From the NCBI RefSeq assembly GCF_014879975.1, contig NZ_CP062500.1, positions 744,001-808,000 of the forward strand: a stretch of DNA of 64,000 nucleotides, given 5' to 3'. Positions 1 to 8,575 of this stretch are shown here, piece after piece. This DNA comes from Vibrio bathopelagicus. GTDB lineage: Bacteria > Pseudomonadota > Gammaproteobacteria > Enterobacterales > Vibrionaceae. Under the pieces are notes generated by a model. It was not told the origin of the DNA, searched no databases, and saw only the letters and a program-made list of their open reading frames with translations. The translations under genes and the position numbers were made by a program. Every line of letters begins with the position of its first letter. The stretch's first letter is position 1.

Positions 1-464
1 CCTGGGTGAAGTACGGCTTCATTGAGTGCCGCGTTGTGGCTTTTTATTTGGCCGTGACGATGTATCTCTGTTTCGAGTAGGAATCGCTCTTCTTCCATAA
101 ACTCACCTTTAAGTACATCGGTGAGTGAGGTTTGGAAGTTTTCAGGGTTCAGGTCTGTCAGAAAACCTAAATTGCCTCGGTTAACACCGATGACTGAAAT
201 ATCGAAACGCGACAAAATACGAGCGGCACCCAGCATATTGCCGTCGCCACCGACAACAATGGCGAGATCAGCACGTTTTCCTAGTTCAATTAGGCTAGAA
301 AAATGTTCTTTAGGGATATCGTCTAAAATAGTGGCGAGCCTGTCATCAACAAACACTTGATAACCCTCAGCACTTAACCACTGATAGAGCTCTCTATGAG
401 TCTGAATTGCTTGCTGATCTCGAGGTTTACCAATAATGGCGATGACTTCAAATGGCTTTTTCAT
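1..464 (-). CDS. nadK: NAD kinase, N-terminal part (runs off left edge)
   Basis: ATP-dependent kinase that phosphorylates NAD+ to NADP+ in the cytoplasm. About 154 N-terminal residues are visible; the C-terminal part lies outside the window. The start ATG is read at 464. The glycine-rich signature [14 protein letters not shown], which contains the family's GGDG motif, is followed by [13 protein letters not shown], the next conserved block of the family. The gene is divergent from grpE, sharing a 143-bp intergenic region; this nadK/grpE pairing is common in gammaproteobacteria. Identification is firm from these motifs. Confidence 0.95.
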   Translation of the reverse strand, partial: MKKPFEVIAIIGKPRDQQAIQTHRELYQWLSAEGYQVFVDDRLATILDDIPKEHFSSLIELGKRADLAIVVGGDGNMLGAARILSRFDISVIGVNRGNLGFLTDLNPENFQTSLTDVLKGEFMEEERFLLETEIHRHGQIKSHNAALNEAVLHP

Positions 465-485
465 AACGTTTCCAAACGAATTAGG

Positions 486-511
486 CTTGAATCAAAATTC
501 TTCATCCCCAT
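486..511 (+). promoter_or_regulatory. Sigma-32 (heat-shock) promoter for grpE
   Basis: CTTGAA at 486-491 and CCCCAT at 506-511, 14 bp apart, match the RpoH consensus (CTTGAAA, 11-16 bp, CCCCATnT). It lies about 95 bp before the grpE ATG. grpE is a classical RpoH target, so sequence and context agree. Confidence 0.85.
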
Positions 512-607
512 AATAAAGGCAAGTTGAACGTCTATGCGAGTGTTTTATATCAATTTGGGGTGCAAACACACCTGTCACTTGCATTGAAAACGAATTCTGG
601 AGAGATC

Positions 608-1189
608 ATGAGCAACGAAGAAAACAAAGTAACGGAAGAAGAGCTAGATCAAATCATTGCTGAAGCTGAGAAAGTTGAAGAAGCTGAGCTAAATGAAGAG
701 TCTGTTGATGAGCAAGAAGCAAAAATCGCTCAACTAGAAGCTGCACTGCTTTCTAGCGAATCTAAAGTGAAAGAGCAGCAAGATTCTGTACTACGCGCTA
801 AAGCTGAAGTTGAGAATATGCGTCGTCGTACTGAGCAAGAAGTGGATAAAGCACGTAAATACGCGCTAAACAAATTCGCTGAAGGCCTACTACCCGTTAT
901 CGATAACCTAGAGCGTGCAGTACAAGCTGCAGATGCTGAGAACGAAGCGGTTAAGCCGATTCTTGAAGGCGTTGAGCTAACTCACAAAACGTTCGTAGAC
1001 ACAGTGGCTAAATTTGGTCTTACAGAGATCAACCCTGAAGGTGAAGCATTCAACCCTGAATACCACCAAGCAATGTCTATTCAAGAAAGCCCAGACCACG
1101 AGTCAAACACTGTGATGTTTGTTATGCAGAAAGGCTACGAGCTTAACGGCCGTGTTATTCGCCCTGCAATGGTAATGGTTGCTAAGTAA
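608..1189 (+). CDS. grpE: Nucleotide exchange factor GrpE
   Basis: Co-chaperone that releases ADP from DnaK in the DnaK-DnaJ-GrpE folding cycle. The protein has 193 residues: an acidic N-terminus, a long Glu/Lys/Gln-rich coiled-coil (about residues 20-110) and a C-terminal beta domain with NPEYHQAMS and [17 protein letters not shown] 608 was chosen over an upstream in-frame start at 524 because it has a good ribosome site (GGAGA) just before it and gives the normal family N-terminus. Expression is probably heat-inducible from the RpoH promoter at 486-511. The gene is monocistronic, ended by the palindrome at 1281-1304. Confidence 0.97.
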   Translation: MSNEENKVTEEELDQIIAEAEKVEEAELNEESVDEQEAKIAQLEAALLSSESKVKEQQDSVLRAKAEVENMRRRTEQEVDKARKYALNKFAEGLLPVIDNLERAVQAADAENEAVKPILEGVELTHKTFVDTVAKFGLTEINPEGEAFNPEYHQAMSIQESPDHESNTVMFVMQKGYELNGRVIRPAMVMVAK

Positions 1190-1580
1190 TTGAGTTGCCG
1201 TTTGCTGAGCAGTTGATTGTTGCAATTGTGAAGTAAGAAAGTAGCGGCGACAAAATAATTCACTGGTTAACGTGAAATGAAAAGAGAGGCATATGCCTCT
1301 CTTTTTTATGCCTGTAACTTGAGAGTCCTCGTAAATAGTCATCAAAATCGCATTAAGAATGTCGTTCTTTTTATTTTATCCAGATCAACGATTTAGAGTT
1401 TTATGTTATGAAACTGGTTGTTAATTAAGAAATGTTCCGATGTCACACTTGTAATGTTTTTGTAAATAAATGCTTTTAATTGTTATCTTTGTATGTAAAA
1501 TCCACTGCGATATAGCGATTTTAGTCGCATATATAACTATAAAAGTACAAAATTTAAACACAACAAACTGGAGAAGAACG
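1190..1580. other. Intergenic region grpE to symporter
   Basis: This 391-bp stretch holds the grpE terminator and then an AT-rich segment leading into the symporter gene. No further gene or clear operator was recognised. A TGTTC/TCACA arrangement near 1434-1450 resembles a CRP site but has the wrong spacing. Confidence 0.6.
1281..1309 (+). terminator. Rho-independent terminator after grpE
   Basis: A perfect 24-bp palindrome, AAAGAGAGGCAT and its complement, is followed by a T-run. It is symmetrical enough to work in both directions. Confidence 0.9.
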
Positions 1581-2855
1581 ATGGATAAATCGCTCTCAAG
1601 TAAGATTTTTGTAGGCTTGTTTGCTGGCCTAATTATTGGTACTGCTATTCAGTACCTATTCAGCGGCATTGCTATTTTCGATACGTACCTACTCGGCGCT
1701 GCTGAAGGTGCTGGTGGTATGTTCGTATCACTTATCAAGTTGCTTGTAGTACCTCTTGTATACGTATCTATTGTTTGCGGTATCGTTGAGCTAAAAGATA
1801 TTCGTTCATTTGGTCGTCTTGGTGGTAAAACCTTTGGTCTTTACATTATTAACACCATCATTGCGATTTCAGCAGCTCTAACGATTGGTCTTATTTTCCA
1901 ACCGGGTGCTGGTGCGAATCTAGCTGGTACAGTTTCTGAGACAATTGCGCTTACAACAACTGAAACGCCAGATATCTTCTCTCTTGTTGTTAACATCGTT
2001 CCTAGCAACCCTGTAGAAGCATTTGCAAGTGGCGATATGCTACAAATCATCTTCATGGCTATTCTGACTGGTCTTGCTATCCAAGCTCTTGATTCTCGTG
2101 GTGGCCCAGCTATCAAGACGTTCAAGATGGCTAACGAAATCATGATGAAGCTTATCGGCCTAGTAATGAGCCTTGCGCCATACGGTGTATTTGCTCTGAT
2201 GATTCAACTAGGTGCAACACTTGATGCAAACACGCTAATGTCAGTTGCTGGCTATGTAGCGCTTGTTGTGGCAATGCTTGTGTTCTGGATCTTCTTCTTC
2301 TACCCAATGATGGTTGGTTCATTCACTGGTATTTCTCCAAAGCAGTTCCTACGCGCAACTCGTGAGCAAGTTCTATTCTCACTATCGACTGCAAGTTCGA
2401 ACGCGACGATTCCAGTAACAATGCGTACTCTTACTGACAAGCTGAACGTATCTAAGTCAGTAGCAGGTTTCGGTGTACCACTAGGTGCAACAATGAACAT
2501 GTCTGGTGTATCTATCTACATCGCACTAGCAACTATGTTCGTAGCAAACGCATTTGGTCAGCCAATCAACACTGCTGACATCTTCACTCTAGGTCTAACT
2601 ATCTTGCTACTGTCTATCGGTGCTGGTGGTGTTCCTGGTGGTGGTGTGGTTATGGTTGGTGTTCTATTGCATCAACTAGGTTTGCCACCAGAAGGTCTAG
2701 CGATTGTTGCTGCTGTTGACCGTATCTGTGACATGTTCTGTACTTCTTCTAACGTTGTTGGTGATACTGCGGTTAACACAATCGTAGCGAAATCTGAAAA
2801 TGAAATCGGCGTTGAAGCTAACGAAGAAGCTGAGCTAAAGAAAGCAGAAGCATAA
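1581..2855 (+). CDS. Dicarboxylate/amino acid:cation symporter (DAACS/SDF family)
   Basis: Inner-membrane secondary transporter of the GltP/DctA type, 424 residues, about the family length. Visible signatures are the serine-rich hairpin SLSTASSNATIPVT, the segment NMSGVSIYIALATMF (in place of the family NMDGT), the hairpin GAGGVPGGGVV and DRICDMFCTSSNVVGDTAV with the conserved Asp, Arg, Asn and GD of the substrate helix. The substrate, probably glutamate, aspartate or a C4-dicarboxylate, cannot be fixed from sequence. Start ATG 1581 follows a GGAGAAG ribosome site; an upstream extension in the same frame has no support. The gene lies between grpE and dnaK with its own terminator, so it is a separate unit. 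Confidence 0.93.
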   Translation: MDKSLSSKIFVGLFAGLIIGTAIQYLFSGIAIFDTYLLGAAEGAGGMFVSLIKLLVVPLVYVSIVCGIVELKDIRSFGRLGGKTFGLYIINTIIAISAALTIGLIFQPGAGANLAGTVSETIALTTTETPDIFSLVVNIVPSNPVEAFASGDMLQIIFMAILTGLAIQALDSRGGPAIKTFKMANEIMMKLIGLVMSLAPYGVFALMIQLGATLDANTLMSVAGYVALVVAMLVFWIFFFYPMMVGSFTGISPKQFLRATREQVLFSLSTASSNATIPVTMRTLTDKLNVSKSVAGFGVPLGATMNMSGVSIYIALATMFVANAFGQPINTADIFTLGLTILLLSIGAGGVPGGGVVMVGVLLHQLGLPPEGLAIVAAVDRICDMFCTSSNVVGDTAVNTIVAKSENEIGVEANEEAELKKAEA

Positions 2856-2906
2856 TCAGAGACTTTTCCTCTATAGATGAAATCTAAGTGGAAAACCTGA
2901 ATAGAT

Positions 2907-2934
2907 AAACGGAGCCCAAGTGGCTCCGTTTTTT
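2907..2934 (+). terminator. Terminator after the symporter gene
   Basis: Stem AAACGGAGCC, 5-nt loop, GGCTCCGTTT, then a T-run. Confidence 0.9.
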
Positions 2935-3014
2935 ATTGGGGGAGGAGAACACTTTATCTGCTTTAGCTGAGAGTGAATGGCTTTGTGAGGGAAATCTGTC
3001 TGACTAGCCTTCTT

Positions 3015-3072
3015 ACAGATACAGATACAGATACAGATACAGATACAGATACAGATACAGATACAGATACAG
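3015..3072. repeat. Hexanucleotide tandem repeat (ACAGAT)n
   Basis: Nine perfect copies of ACAGAT plus four further bases, with no interruptions. The array is about 130 bp upstream of the dnaK -35 element and outside any recognised gene. Perfect short arrays of this kind change copy number by replication slippage, so it is a likely variable locus. Confidence 0.97.
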
Positions 3073-3202
3073 AACTTTGCTATAGCAACGGGTAATCGAA
3101 AGTTGATAAACCCAGTTATGGGGCTTATATGGAGGTAATGATATGTATTCGTGTCTAATCATTCCTTTTATTAAAATAAATGTGAAAAAATCCAGTATCC
3201 CC

Positions 3203-3229
3203 CTTGAAAAGGCTTCGTGAGCCCTTATC
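3203..3229 (+). promoter_or_regulatory. Sigma-32 promoter for dnaK
   Basis: CTTGAA at 3203-3208, preceded by a run of C, and CCCTTATC at 3222-3229, 13 bp apart, resemble the RpoH consensus. It would give a leader of about 120 nt before the dnaK start. Confidence 0.8.
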
Positions 3230-3356
3230 TATGGTGCATACGAAAGCAAATTACATTTGCACTTAAATTTGTGTATTAGGGTTGAATCCCTGATTACTAC
3301 CCCCCACATAGTGGGTATAGCAAAAAACTAAATAGAATTTATTCGGAGAAAGCCTG

Positions 3357-5270
3357 ATGGGTCGAATCATTGGTATTGATTTAGGTACTACTAACTCTTG
3401 TGTTGCTGTTCTTGACGGTGACAAACCACGCGTATTAGAAAATGCTGAAGGCGAACGCACAACAGCATCGGTAATCGCATACACTGAAGGCGAGACGCTA
3501 GTTGGTCAACCGGCGAAACGTCAAGCAGTTACTAACCCTCAAAACACGCTATACGCGATTAAGCGTCTAATCGGTCGTCGTTTTGAAGATGAAGAAGTTC
3601 AACGCGATATCGAAATCATGCCTTTTAACATTGTTAAAGCTGATAACGGTGATGCATGGGTTGAAGCGCAAGGCCAAAAAATGGCTGCTCCTCAAGTATC
3701 TGCTGAAGTTCTTAAGAAAATGAAGAAAACAGCTGAAGACTTCCTAGGCGAAGAAGTAACTGGCGCAGTAGTAACTGTTCCTGCTTACTTCAACGATGCT
3801 CAACGTCAAGCAACGAAAGATGCTGGCCGTATCGCTGGTCTAGATGTTAAACGTATCATCAACGAACCTACTGCTGCTGCTCTGGCTTACGGCCTAGACA
3901 AGCAAGGTGGTGATCGCACTATCGCTGTATATGACCTTGGTGGTGGTACATTCGATATCTCTATCATCGAAATCGATGAAGTAGAAGGCGAGAAAACTTT
4001 CGAAGTTCTTTCAACTAACGGTGATACTCACCTTGGTGGTGAAGATTTCGATAACCGCATGATCAACTACCTAGTAGATGAGTTTAAGAAAGAGCAAGGT
4101 ATCGACCTTAAAGCTGATCCACTAGCAATGCAGCGTGTTAAAGAAGCAGCAGAAAAAGCGAAAATCGAGCTTTCTTCTACTACTCAAACTGACGTAAACC
4201 TACCTTACGTTACTGCTGATGCGACTGGTCCTAAGCACATGAACATCAAAGTGACTCGTGCGAAGCTTGAGTCTCTAGTTGAAGACCTAGTTCAACGTTC
4301 TCTTGAGCCACTAAAAGTTGCTCTAGCAGATGCAGACCTATCTGTAGGCGAAATCACTGACGTTATCCTAGTTGGTGGTCAGACTCGTATGCCTATGGTT
4401 CAAGCTAAAGTAACTGAATTCTTCGGTAAAGAGCCACGTAAAGACGTGAACCCTGACGAAGCTGTTGCAATGGGTGCTGCTGTTCAAGGTGGTGTTCTAG
4501 CTGGTGAAGTTAAAGATGTTCTTCTTCTAGACGTTACTCCTCTATCTTTCGGTATCGAAACGATGGGCGGCGTAATGACTAAGCTTATCGAGAAAAACAC
4601 AACTATCCCTACTAAAGCGGATCAAGTGTTCTCTACAGCTGAAGACAACCAAAGCGCAGTAACTATCCACGTTCTTCAAGGTGAGCGTAAGCAAGCGACT
4701 TACAACAAGTCTCTTGGTCAGTTCAACCTAGAAGGTATCCAACCAGCACCACGTGGCATGCCACAAGTTGAAGTAACATTCGACCTAGATGCTGATGGTA
4801 TCCTGAACGTATCTGCTAAAGATAAAGCGACAGGTAAAGAGCAGAAGATCACTATCCAAGCATCAGGCGGTTTGTCTGAGGAAGAGATCGAAGCAATGGT
4901 TCAAGAAGCAGAAGCTAACAAAGAAGCTGACAAGAAGTTCGAAGAGCTAGTAACTGCACGTAACCAAGCTGACCAAATGATTCACGGCACTAAGAAGCAA
5001 GTAGAAGAAGCTGGTGAAGCTCTACCTGCAGACGAGAAAGCTAAAATCGAAGCAGCTATCGAAGCTCTAGAATCAGTTAAGTCTGGTGACGACAAAGAAG
5101 CTATCGACGCTAAAGTTCAAGAACTTATGCAAGCAGCTCAAAAGCTAATGGAAATTGCTCAACAGAAAGCTCAAGCTGAACAAGCTGGTGCTGACGCTGG
5201 TGAACAACCTAAGCAAGACGACGATGTTGTTGATGCTGAGTTTGAAGAAGTTAAAGACGATAAAAAATAA
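3357..5270 (+). CDS. dnaK: Molecular chaperone DnaK (Hsp70)
   Basis: ATP-driven chaperone that binds exposed hydrophobic peptide segments; it works with DnaJ and GrpE and helps control sigma-32. It has 637 residues, the normal length. The nucleotide-binding domain (about 1-385) opens with GIDLGTTNS (6-14), has the catalytic Lys near residue 69, and contains [11 protein letters not shown] substrate-binding beta domain, a helical lid and an acidic tail ending [10 protein letters not shown] follow. The start is preceded by a CGGAGA ribosome site. dnaJ follows after 282 bp that contain strong secondary structure. Confidence 0.99.
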   Translation: MGRIIGIDLGTTNSCVAVLDGDKPRVLENAEGERTTASVIAYTEGETLVGQPAKRQAVTNPQNTLYAIKRLIGRRFEDEEVQRDIEIMPFNIVKADNGDAWVEAQGQKMAAPQVSAEVLKKMKKTAEDFLGEEVTGAVVTVPAYFNDAQRQATKDAGRIAGLDVKRIINEPTAAALAYGLDKQGGDRTIAVYDLGGGTFDISIIEIDEVEGEKTFEVLSTNGDTHLGGEDFDNRMINYLVDEFKKEQGIDLKADPLAMQRVKEAAEKAKIELSSTTQTDVNLPYVTADATGPKHMNIKVTRAKLESLVEDLVQRSLEPLKVALADADLSVGEITDVILVGGQTRMPMVQAKVTEFFGKEPRKDVNPDEAVAMGAAVQGGVLAGEVKDVLLLDVTPLSFGIETMGGVMTKLIEKNTTIPTKADQVFSTAEDNQSAVTIHVLQGERKQATYNKSLGQFNLEGIQPAPRGMPQVEVTFDLDADGILNVSAKDKATGKEQKITIQASGGLSEEEIEAMVQEAEANKEADKKFEELVTARNQADQMIHGTKKQVEEAGEALPADEKAKIEAAIEALESVKSGDDKEAIDAKVQELMQAAQKLMEIAQQKAQAEQAGADAGEQPKQDDDVVDAEFEEVKDDKK

Positions 5271-5388
5271 TTTCGTCGCAGAGTAGCCTGATTTCGTTGT
5301 CGGAAGTGCTCACCTACTAACGTAGACTCCGCGCTTCCTCCTAAAACTCAAGCTATCTGCTTAGAAATTTGTCTCGAAGACTTATTAA

Positions 5389-5420
5389 TACGGGCGTCAG
5401 AGGTAACTCTCACGCCCGTA
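5389..5420 (+). other. Hairpin between dnaK and dnaJ
   Basis: Arms TACGGGCGT and ACGCCCGTA enclose a second stem AGAG/CTCT with a GTAA loop; the only mismatch is a C/C pair. No good T-run follows (AATTTGTATTT), so it is more likely an attenuator or an mRNA-processing or stability element than a full terminator. Confidence 0.7.
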
Positions 5421-5441
5421 AATTTGTATTTAGACTTGTCG

Positions 5442-5493
5442 ATCTAGATAATAGCTTTATTCGGTGTTCAGCCGGCAGAACTTTTATCTAGAT
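5442..5493 (+). other. Inverted repeat in the dnaJ leader
   Basis: ATCTAGATAA (5442-5451) is perfectly complementary to TTATCTAGAT (5484-5493). The enclosed segment contains GTTC/GAAC arms around GCCGGC. In mRNA this would form a long structured stem about 60 nt before the dnaJ start. Confidence 0.6.
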
Positions 5494-5552
5494 TGATACA
5501 CAGACTACTGAAGTGATCATTCGGTAGTAGCAATTATTTGGTGACCTAGAAC

Positions 5553-6701
5553 ATGTCAAAACGTGATTTTTACGAAGTATTAGGCGTAAGCCGCGATGCA
5601 TCAGAGCGCGATATTAAAAAAGCGTACAAACGCTTAGCGATGAAATTCCACCCGGACCGTAATCAGGGTGATGACAGCGCAGCAGACAAATTTAAAGAAG
5701 TAAAAGTAGCGTACGAGATCCTAACCGATGCTCAAAAGAAAGCAGCTTACGACCAATACGGCCACGCAGCTTTTGAACAAGGTGGCATGGGTGGCGGCGG
5801 CGGTTACGGCGGCGGTGGCCAAGGTGACTTCGGCGATATCTTCGGTGATGTGTTTGGCGATATCTTTGGCGGCGGTCGTCGTGGCGGCGGTCAAGCGCGT
5901 GCACAACGTGGTTCTGATCTACGTTACAACATGGAGCTTTCTCTAGAAGAAGCTGTTCGTGGTGTTTCTAAAGAAATCGAAGTACCGACTCTTGTTGAGT
6001 GTGATACGTGTGACGGTAGCGGCGCTAAATCGGGTTCTTCTGCACAAACGTGTGGCACTTGTCATGGCCACGGCCAAGTACAAATGCGTCAAGGCTTCTT
6101 TGCAGTTCAACAAACTTGTCCTACTTGTAATGGTAAAGGCAAGATTATCAAAGACCCATGTAACTCATGTCATGGTCAAGGCCGTAAGCAGAAGACTAAG
6201 ACGCTTAACGTTAAGATCCCTGCTGGTGTGGATACTGGTGATCGCATTCGTCTATCTGGCGAAGGTGAAGCGGGAGAGCAAGGCGCTCCGGCTGGTGACC
6301 TTTACGTACAAGTTCACGTAAAAGAGCACAACATCTTTGAGCGTGACGGCAACAACCTTTACTGCGAAGTGCCAGTTAGCTTCACAATGGCAGCGCTAGG
6401 CGGTGAAGTTGAAGTTCCTACACTGGATGGTCGTGTAAACCTTAAAGTACCTGAAGAGACACAAACGGGCCGTATGTTCCGTATGCGTGGCAAAGGCGTG
6501 AAAGGTGTTCGTGGCGGCGGTGTTGGTGACCTAATCGTTAAGCTAGTAGTTGAAACTCCTGTTAAGCTAAGCTCTCGTCAAAAACAACTTCTTCGTGATT
6601 TCGAAGAGACATGTTGTGGCGAAGCGGCGAGCAAGCATAAGCCAAAGTCTGAAGGTTTCTTCAGCGGCGTTAAAAACTTCTTCGATGACCTAACTAAGTA
6701 A
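5553..6701 (+). CDS. dnaJ: Chaperone protein DnaJ (Hsp40)
   Basis: Co-chaperone that delivers substrates to DnaK and stimulates its ATPase. It has 382 residues. The J domain carries HPD at 33-35, the Gly/Phe-rich linker spans about 76-117, and the zinc domain has four CxxCxGxG repeats between about 150 and 210 ([32 protein letters not shown]). The C-terminal substrate-binding domains follow. It is probably co-expressed with dnaK, with the structured intergenic region tuning its level, and it ends at a strong terminator. Confidence 0.99.
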   Translation: MSKRDFYEVLGVSRDASERDIKKAYKRLAMKFHPDRNQGDDSAADKFKEVKVAYEILTDAQKKAAYDQYGHAAFEQGGMGGGGGYGGGGQGDFGDIFGDVFGDIFGGGRRGGGQARAQRGSDLRYNMELSLEEAVRGVSKEIEVPTLVECDTCDGSGAKSGSSAQTCGTCHGHGQVQMRQGFFAVQQTCPTCNGKGKIIKDPCNSCHGQGRKQKTKTLNVKIPAGVDTGDRIRLSGEGEAGEQGAPAGDLYVQVHVKEHNIFERDGNNLYCEVPVSFTMAALGGEVEVPTLDGRVNLKVPEETQTGRMFRMRGKGVKGVRGGGVGDLIVKLVVETPVKLSSRQKQLLRDFEETCCGEAASKHKPKSEGFFSGVKNFFDDLTK

Positions 6702-6782
6702 TCAGTGAACTGATTATCTAACTAGCTAATTAGGTTATTGATAGCTTAAGTTATTGATACTTTAATTTATTGATAACAGTAG

Positions 6783-6810
6783 AAAAGCCTGCTCATGTAG
6801 CAGGCTTTTT
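6783..6810 (+). terminator. Terminator after dnaJ
   Basis: Stem AAAAGCCTGCT, loop CATGT, AGCAGGCTTTT with a terminal T-run. Confidence 0.92.
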
Positions 6811-6918
6811 GTGTTTATAGATCAGAGAAAAAAGAAGACCTAAGAAGGAAGAAGATTAAAGAAGAAAGACCTAAGGTTTCGGGAGATAAGCTTTAGCGTT
6901 CTTTGGTACTTTATCTTG

Positions 6919-7350
6919 TCACTTCCAACACGCTTCGGGCTCCGAAACACCCGAATGGTGCAATTCCAACTTATCGGTAGTCGAGCCTAAACATTCATCA
7001 TTTACCTGCTGCGAAAGCGGTTCAGCTTGAATTGAATAGGTGGTGCTACTGGCTGAAATCGCTAACGTGTATCGGCTGGTGTCGGTATCGCAAAACAAAC
7101 ATGTCCCTCCAGAAATAATACTATCAGCGGCCGACGCGTAGTTTCCCGTATACAGGGTCTCCATCTCTAATTGAATCTTGGTCATGTCGGCCATTGCAGT
7201 GACTCGATGCGCTTTAATTACATGGCTCGTATAACTTGGGTACGCAATTGCACCGAGTATCCCCACAACGGCAACAGCGAGCAATAATTCGATCAATGTC
7301 ATCCCTCTAATACTTAAGTTGTTGTTGTTGCATATATTTCTTCGAATCAT
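6919..7350 (-). CDS. pilE: Type IV pilin-like protein, PilE-type minor pilin
   Basis: Class III prepilin that would be cleaved by the prepilin peptidase and built into, or prime, a type IV pilus. It has 143 residues. A short basic leader ends in Gly, followed by MTLIELLLAVAVVGILGAIA, with Glu at +5 of the mature protein and the usual hydrophobic stalk. Four cysteines in the head (CLFC, ECLG, EACW) could form disulfides. ATG 7350 was chosen over an upstream in-frame start because it gives a normal 16-residue leader; AGGA lies about 12 nt before it. It is divergent from fimT. Homologues beside dnaJ in Vibrio cholerae belong, as I recall, to the chitin/competence regulon. Confidence 0.88.
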   Translation of the reverse strand: MIRRNICNNNNLSIRGMTLIELLLAVAVVGILGAIAYPSYTSHVIKAHRVTAMADMTKIQLEMETLYTGNYASAADSIISGGTCLFCDTDTSRYTLAISASSTTYSIQAEPLSQQVNDECLGSTTDKLELHHSGVSEPEACWK

Positions 7351-7414
7351 CGCGAGTAGTTTCCTTTCATATCTCTGCCTATTTTTCTCCGGTGGTAGCA
7401 TCGGCGCAAGATTA

Positions 7415-7435
7415 AATACGGTTACGAACGGTATT
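7415..7435. promoter_or_regulatory. 21-bp imperfect palindrome before fimT (possible operator)
   Basis: AATACGGTT ACG AACGGTATT has nine-base arms with one mismatched pair. It lies 17 bp upstream of fimT, in the pilE/fimT divergent intergenic region. The binding protein is unknown. Confidence 0.5.
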
Positions 7436-7452
7436 ACATAGGAAATTGGGAA

Positions 7453-7959
7453 ATGACTCGCGGGTTTACTTTATTAGAGCTGTTAATCACGGTATCGGTG
7501 TTATCGATACTGATAGCCACGGCTGCCCCGAGTTTTAGTTCAGTAACGCAAACTGTGAAGATGCAGAGATTGGCTAGCGAGTTAAATGGTTTTCTTATTC
7601 AGGCTAAGTCAGAGTCAGTAAAAAGGAATCAAGATCTTTGGGTTCATTTCTCGATGGAAAAGAATGAAGTGCAATCAACTGGAGATTGGACTATTTGGTT
7701 AAAACCGACCGAAGACTTGTCAGGCGAAACCTTACTGCAGTTGTCGGGCGAACCCTTTCGTGACCTTTCTTTTTCTCATAACTACACCGGAGACCGAATC
7801 ACTTTTGAGAGCGTTCGTGGAAGACCCTCTCGAGGGACTCTTTATCTAGCGCCTAATACGGTTTCAACCGATCGACTTTTGATCAAATTATCCAGCCCTC
7901 CAGGGCGAGTTAAGGTGTGCGGCGAGTCAAGTGCGCAGTATGGCTATGATGTGTGTTAA
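7453..7959 (+). CDS. fimT: Type IV pilus minor pilin FimT/FimU (GspH family)
   Basis: Minor pilin expected at the pilus tip or initiation complex. It has 168 residues. The N-terminus MTRGFTLLELLITVSVLSIL has the prepilin cleavage site after Gly4 and Glu at +5. The C-terminal globular domain fits the GspH/FimT type and has a Cys pair near the end (KVCGE and the terminal DVC). It is the first gene of a four-gene operon; its stop lies inside the start region of pilW. FimT-type pilins can bind DNA during uptake, which suits a competence pilus, though that role here is inferred. Confidence 0.88.
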   Translation: MTRGFTLLELLITVSVLSILIATAAPSFSSVTQTVKMQRLASELNGFLIQAKSESVKRNQDLWVHFSMEKNEVQSTGDWTIWLKPTEDLSGETLLQLSGEPFRDLSFSHNYTGDRITFESVRGRPSRGTLYLAPNTVSTDRLLIKLSSPPGRVKVCGESSAQYGYDVC

Positions 7960-8575
7960 ACCAATAGTGGCAGCGCCTCACAAGCAACTAGGTACATCAC
8001 TGATTGAATTGATGGTGGCCTCTGTGATTGGCGTGTTCGCTATTTCGATTATTGGCAGTGTGTTTATTACGGGGCAGAGAATCGCAAAAGATAAAGGCAT
8101 CGAGCTATTACTGCTACAAAATTTAACCAGCACCATGCAGGTGATGAAAGAGGATATCCAACGAGCAGGCTACGATAGCTCAAACGGCTACTCAATCAAG
8201 TTATCTGGCGCGAGTAACACCATCCAAGTGAGTGGCGGTGTGGCGGTGGGTTTTGTTTATTTCAGAGATGATCTAGCGACGGAAAAATACCGAAATATTG
8301 TTTATATCAAAGATGGTGCAGAGCTCAATATATGTGATGCAGGCAAAGATCTAGTCGAAGAGCTCATGACCTTTAATGAGGTAACCGACCAACGATGTTA
8401 CTCGCTTTTTGACGAAAACATTATTGATGTTGATGAGTTCAACATTACGTCTCAGGTATTAGAGCAGAATTCGATTAAGAGCACGCTCACTAATATCAGC
8501 ATTACAGCGTCAATTCCAACCGCAGGTGTTTCCAAATCGGTTTCGGTTTCCATTAAACAAAGGAACTGGCAATGA
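7940..8575 (+). CDS. pilW: Type IV pilus minor pilin PilW-like
   Basis: Second minor pilin of the operon, about 211 residues. The leader ends in Gly and is followed by TSLIELMVASVIGVFAISII, with Glu at +5, the prepilin signature. The rest matches the PilW type in size and position (order fimT-pilW-pilX-pilV). The start overlaps the end of fimT and cannot be fixed: GTG 7931 and ATG 7940, 7946 or 7949 are all in frame. ATG 7940 is given because of a GGCGAG about 14 nt upstream. The stop overlaps the next gene (ATGA), which suggests translational coupling. Confidence 0.82.
   Translation: MAMMCVKPIVAAPHKQLGTSLIELMVASVIGVFAISIIGSVFITGQRIAKDKGIELLLLQNLTSTMQVMKEDIQRAGYDSSNGYSIKLSGASNTIQVSGGVAVGFVYFRDDLATEKYRNIVYIKDGAELNICDAGKDLVEELMTFNEVTDQRCYSLFDENIIDVDEFNITSQVLEQNSIKSTLTNISITASIPTAGVSKSVSVSIKQRNWQ

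Larger units (their letters stand above)
2856..3356. other. Regulatory intergenic region before dnaK
   Basis: These 501 bp hold the symporter terminator, a hexanucleotide tandem repeat (3015-3072), the dnaK sigma-32 promoter and a leader of about 120 nt. No protein-coding gene was recognised. Confidence 0.7.

Noticed and set aside
1434..1450. CRP-like sequence upstream of the symporter
   Set aside because: The half-sites TGTTC and TCACA are separated by five rather than six bases and the left half is poor.
5692..6321. Several long frames inside dnaJ on both strands
   Set aside because: They are shadows caused by the glycine-rich, GC-rich codons of dnaJ and have no family similarity.
6825..6876. 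Purine-rich stretch with a repeated AAGACCTAAG between dnaJ and pilE
   Set aside because: Only two imperfect copies, no ORF and no hairpin; low-complexity intergenic DNA explains it.
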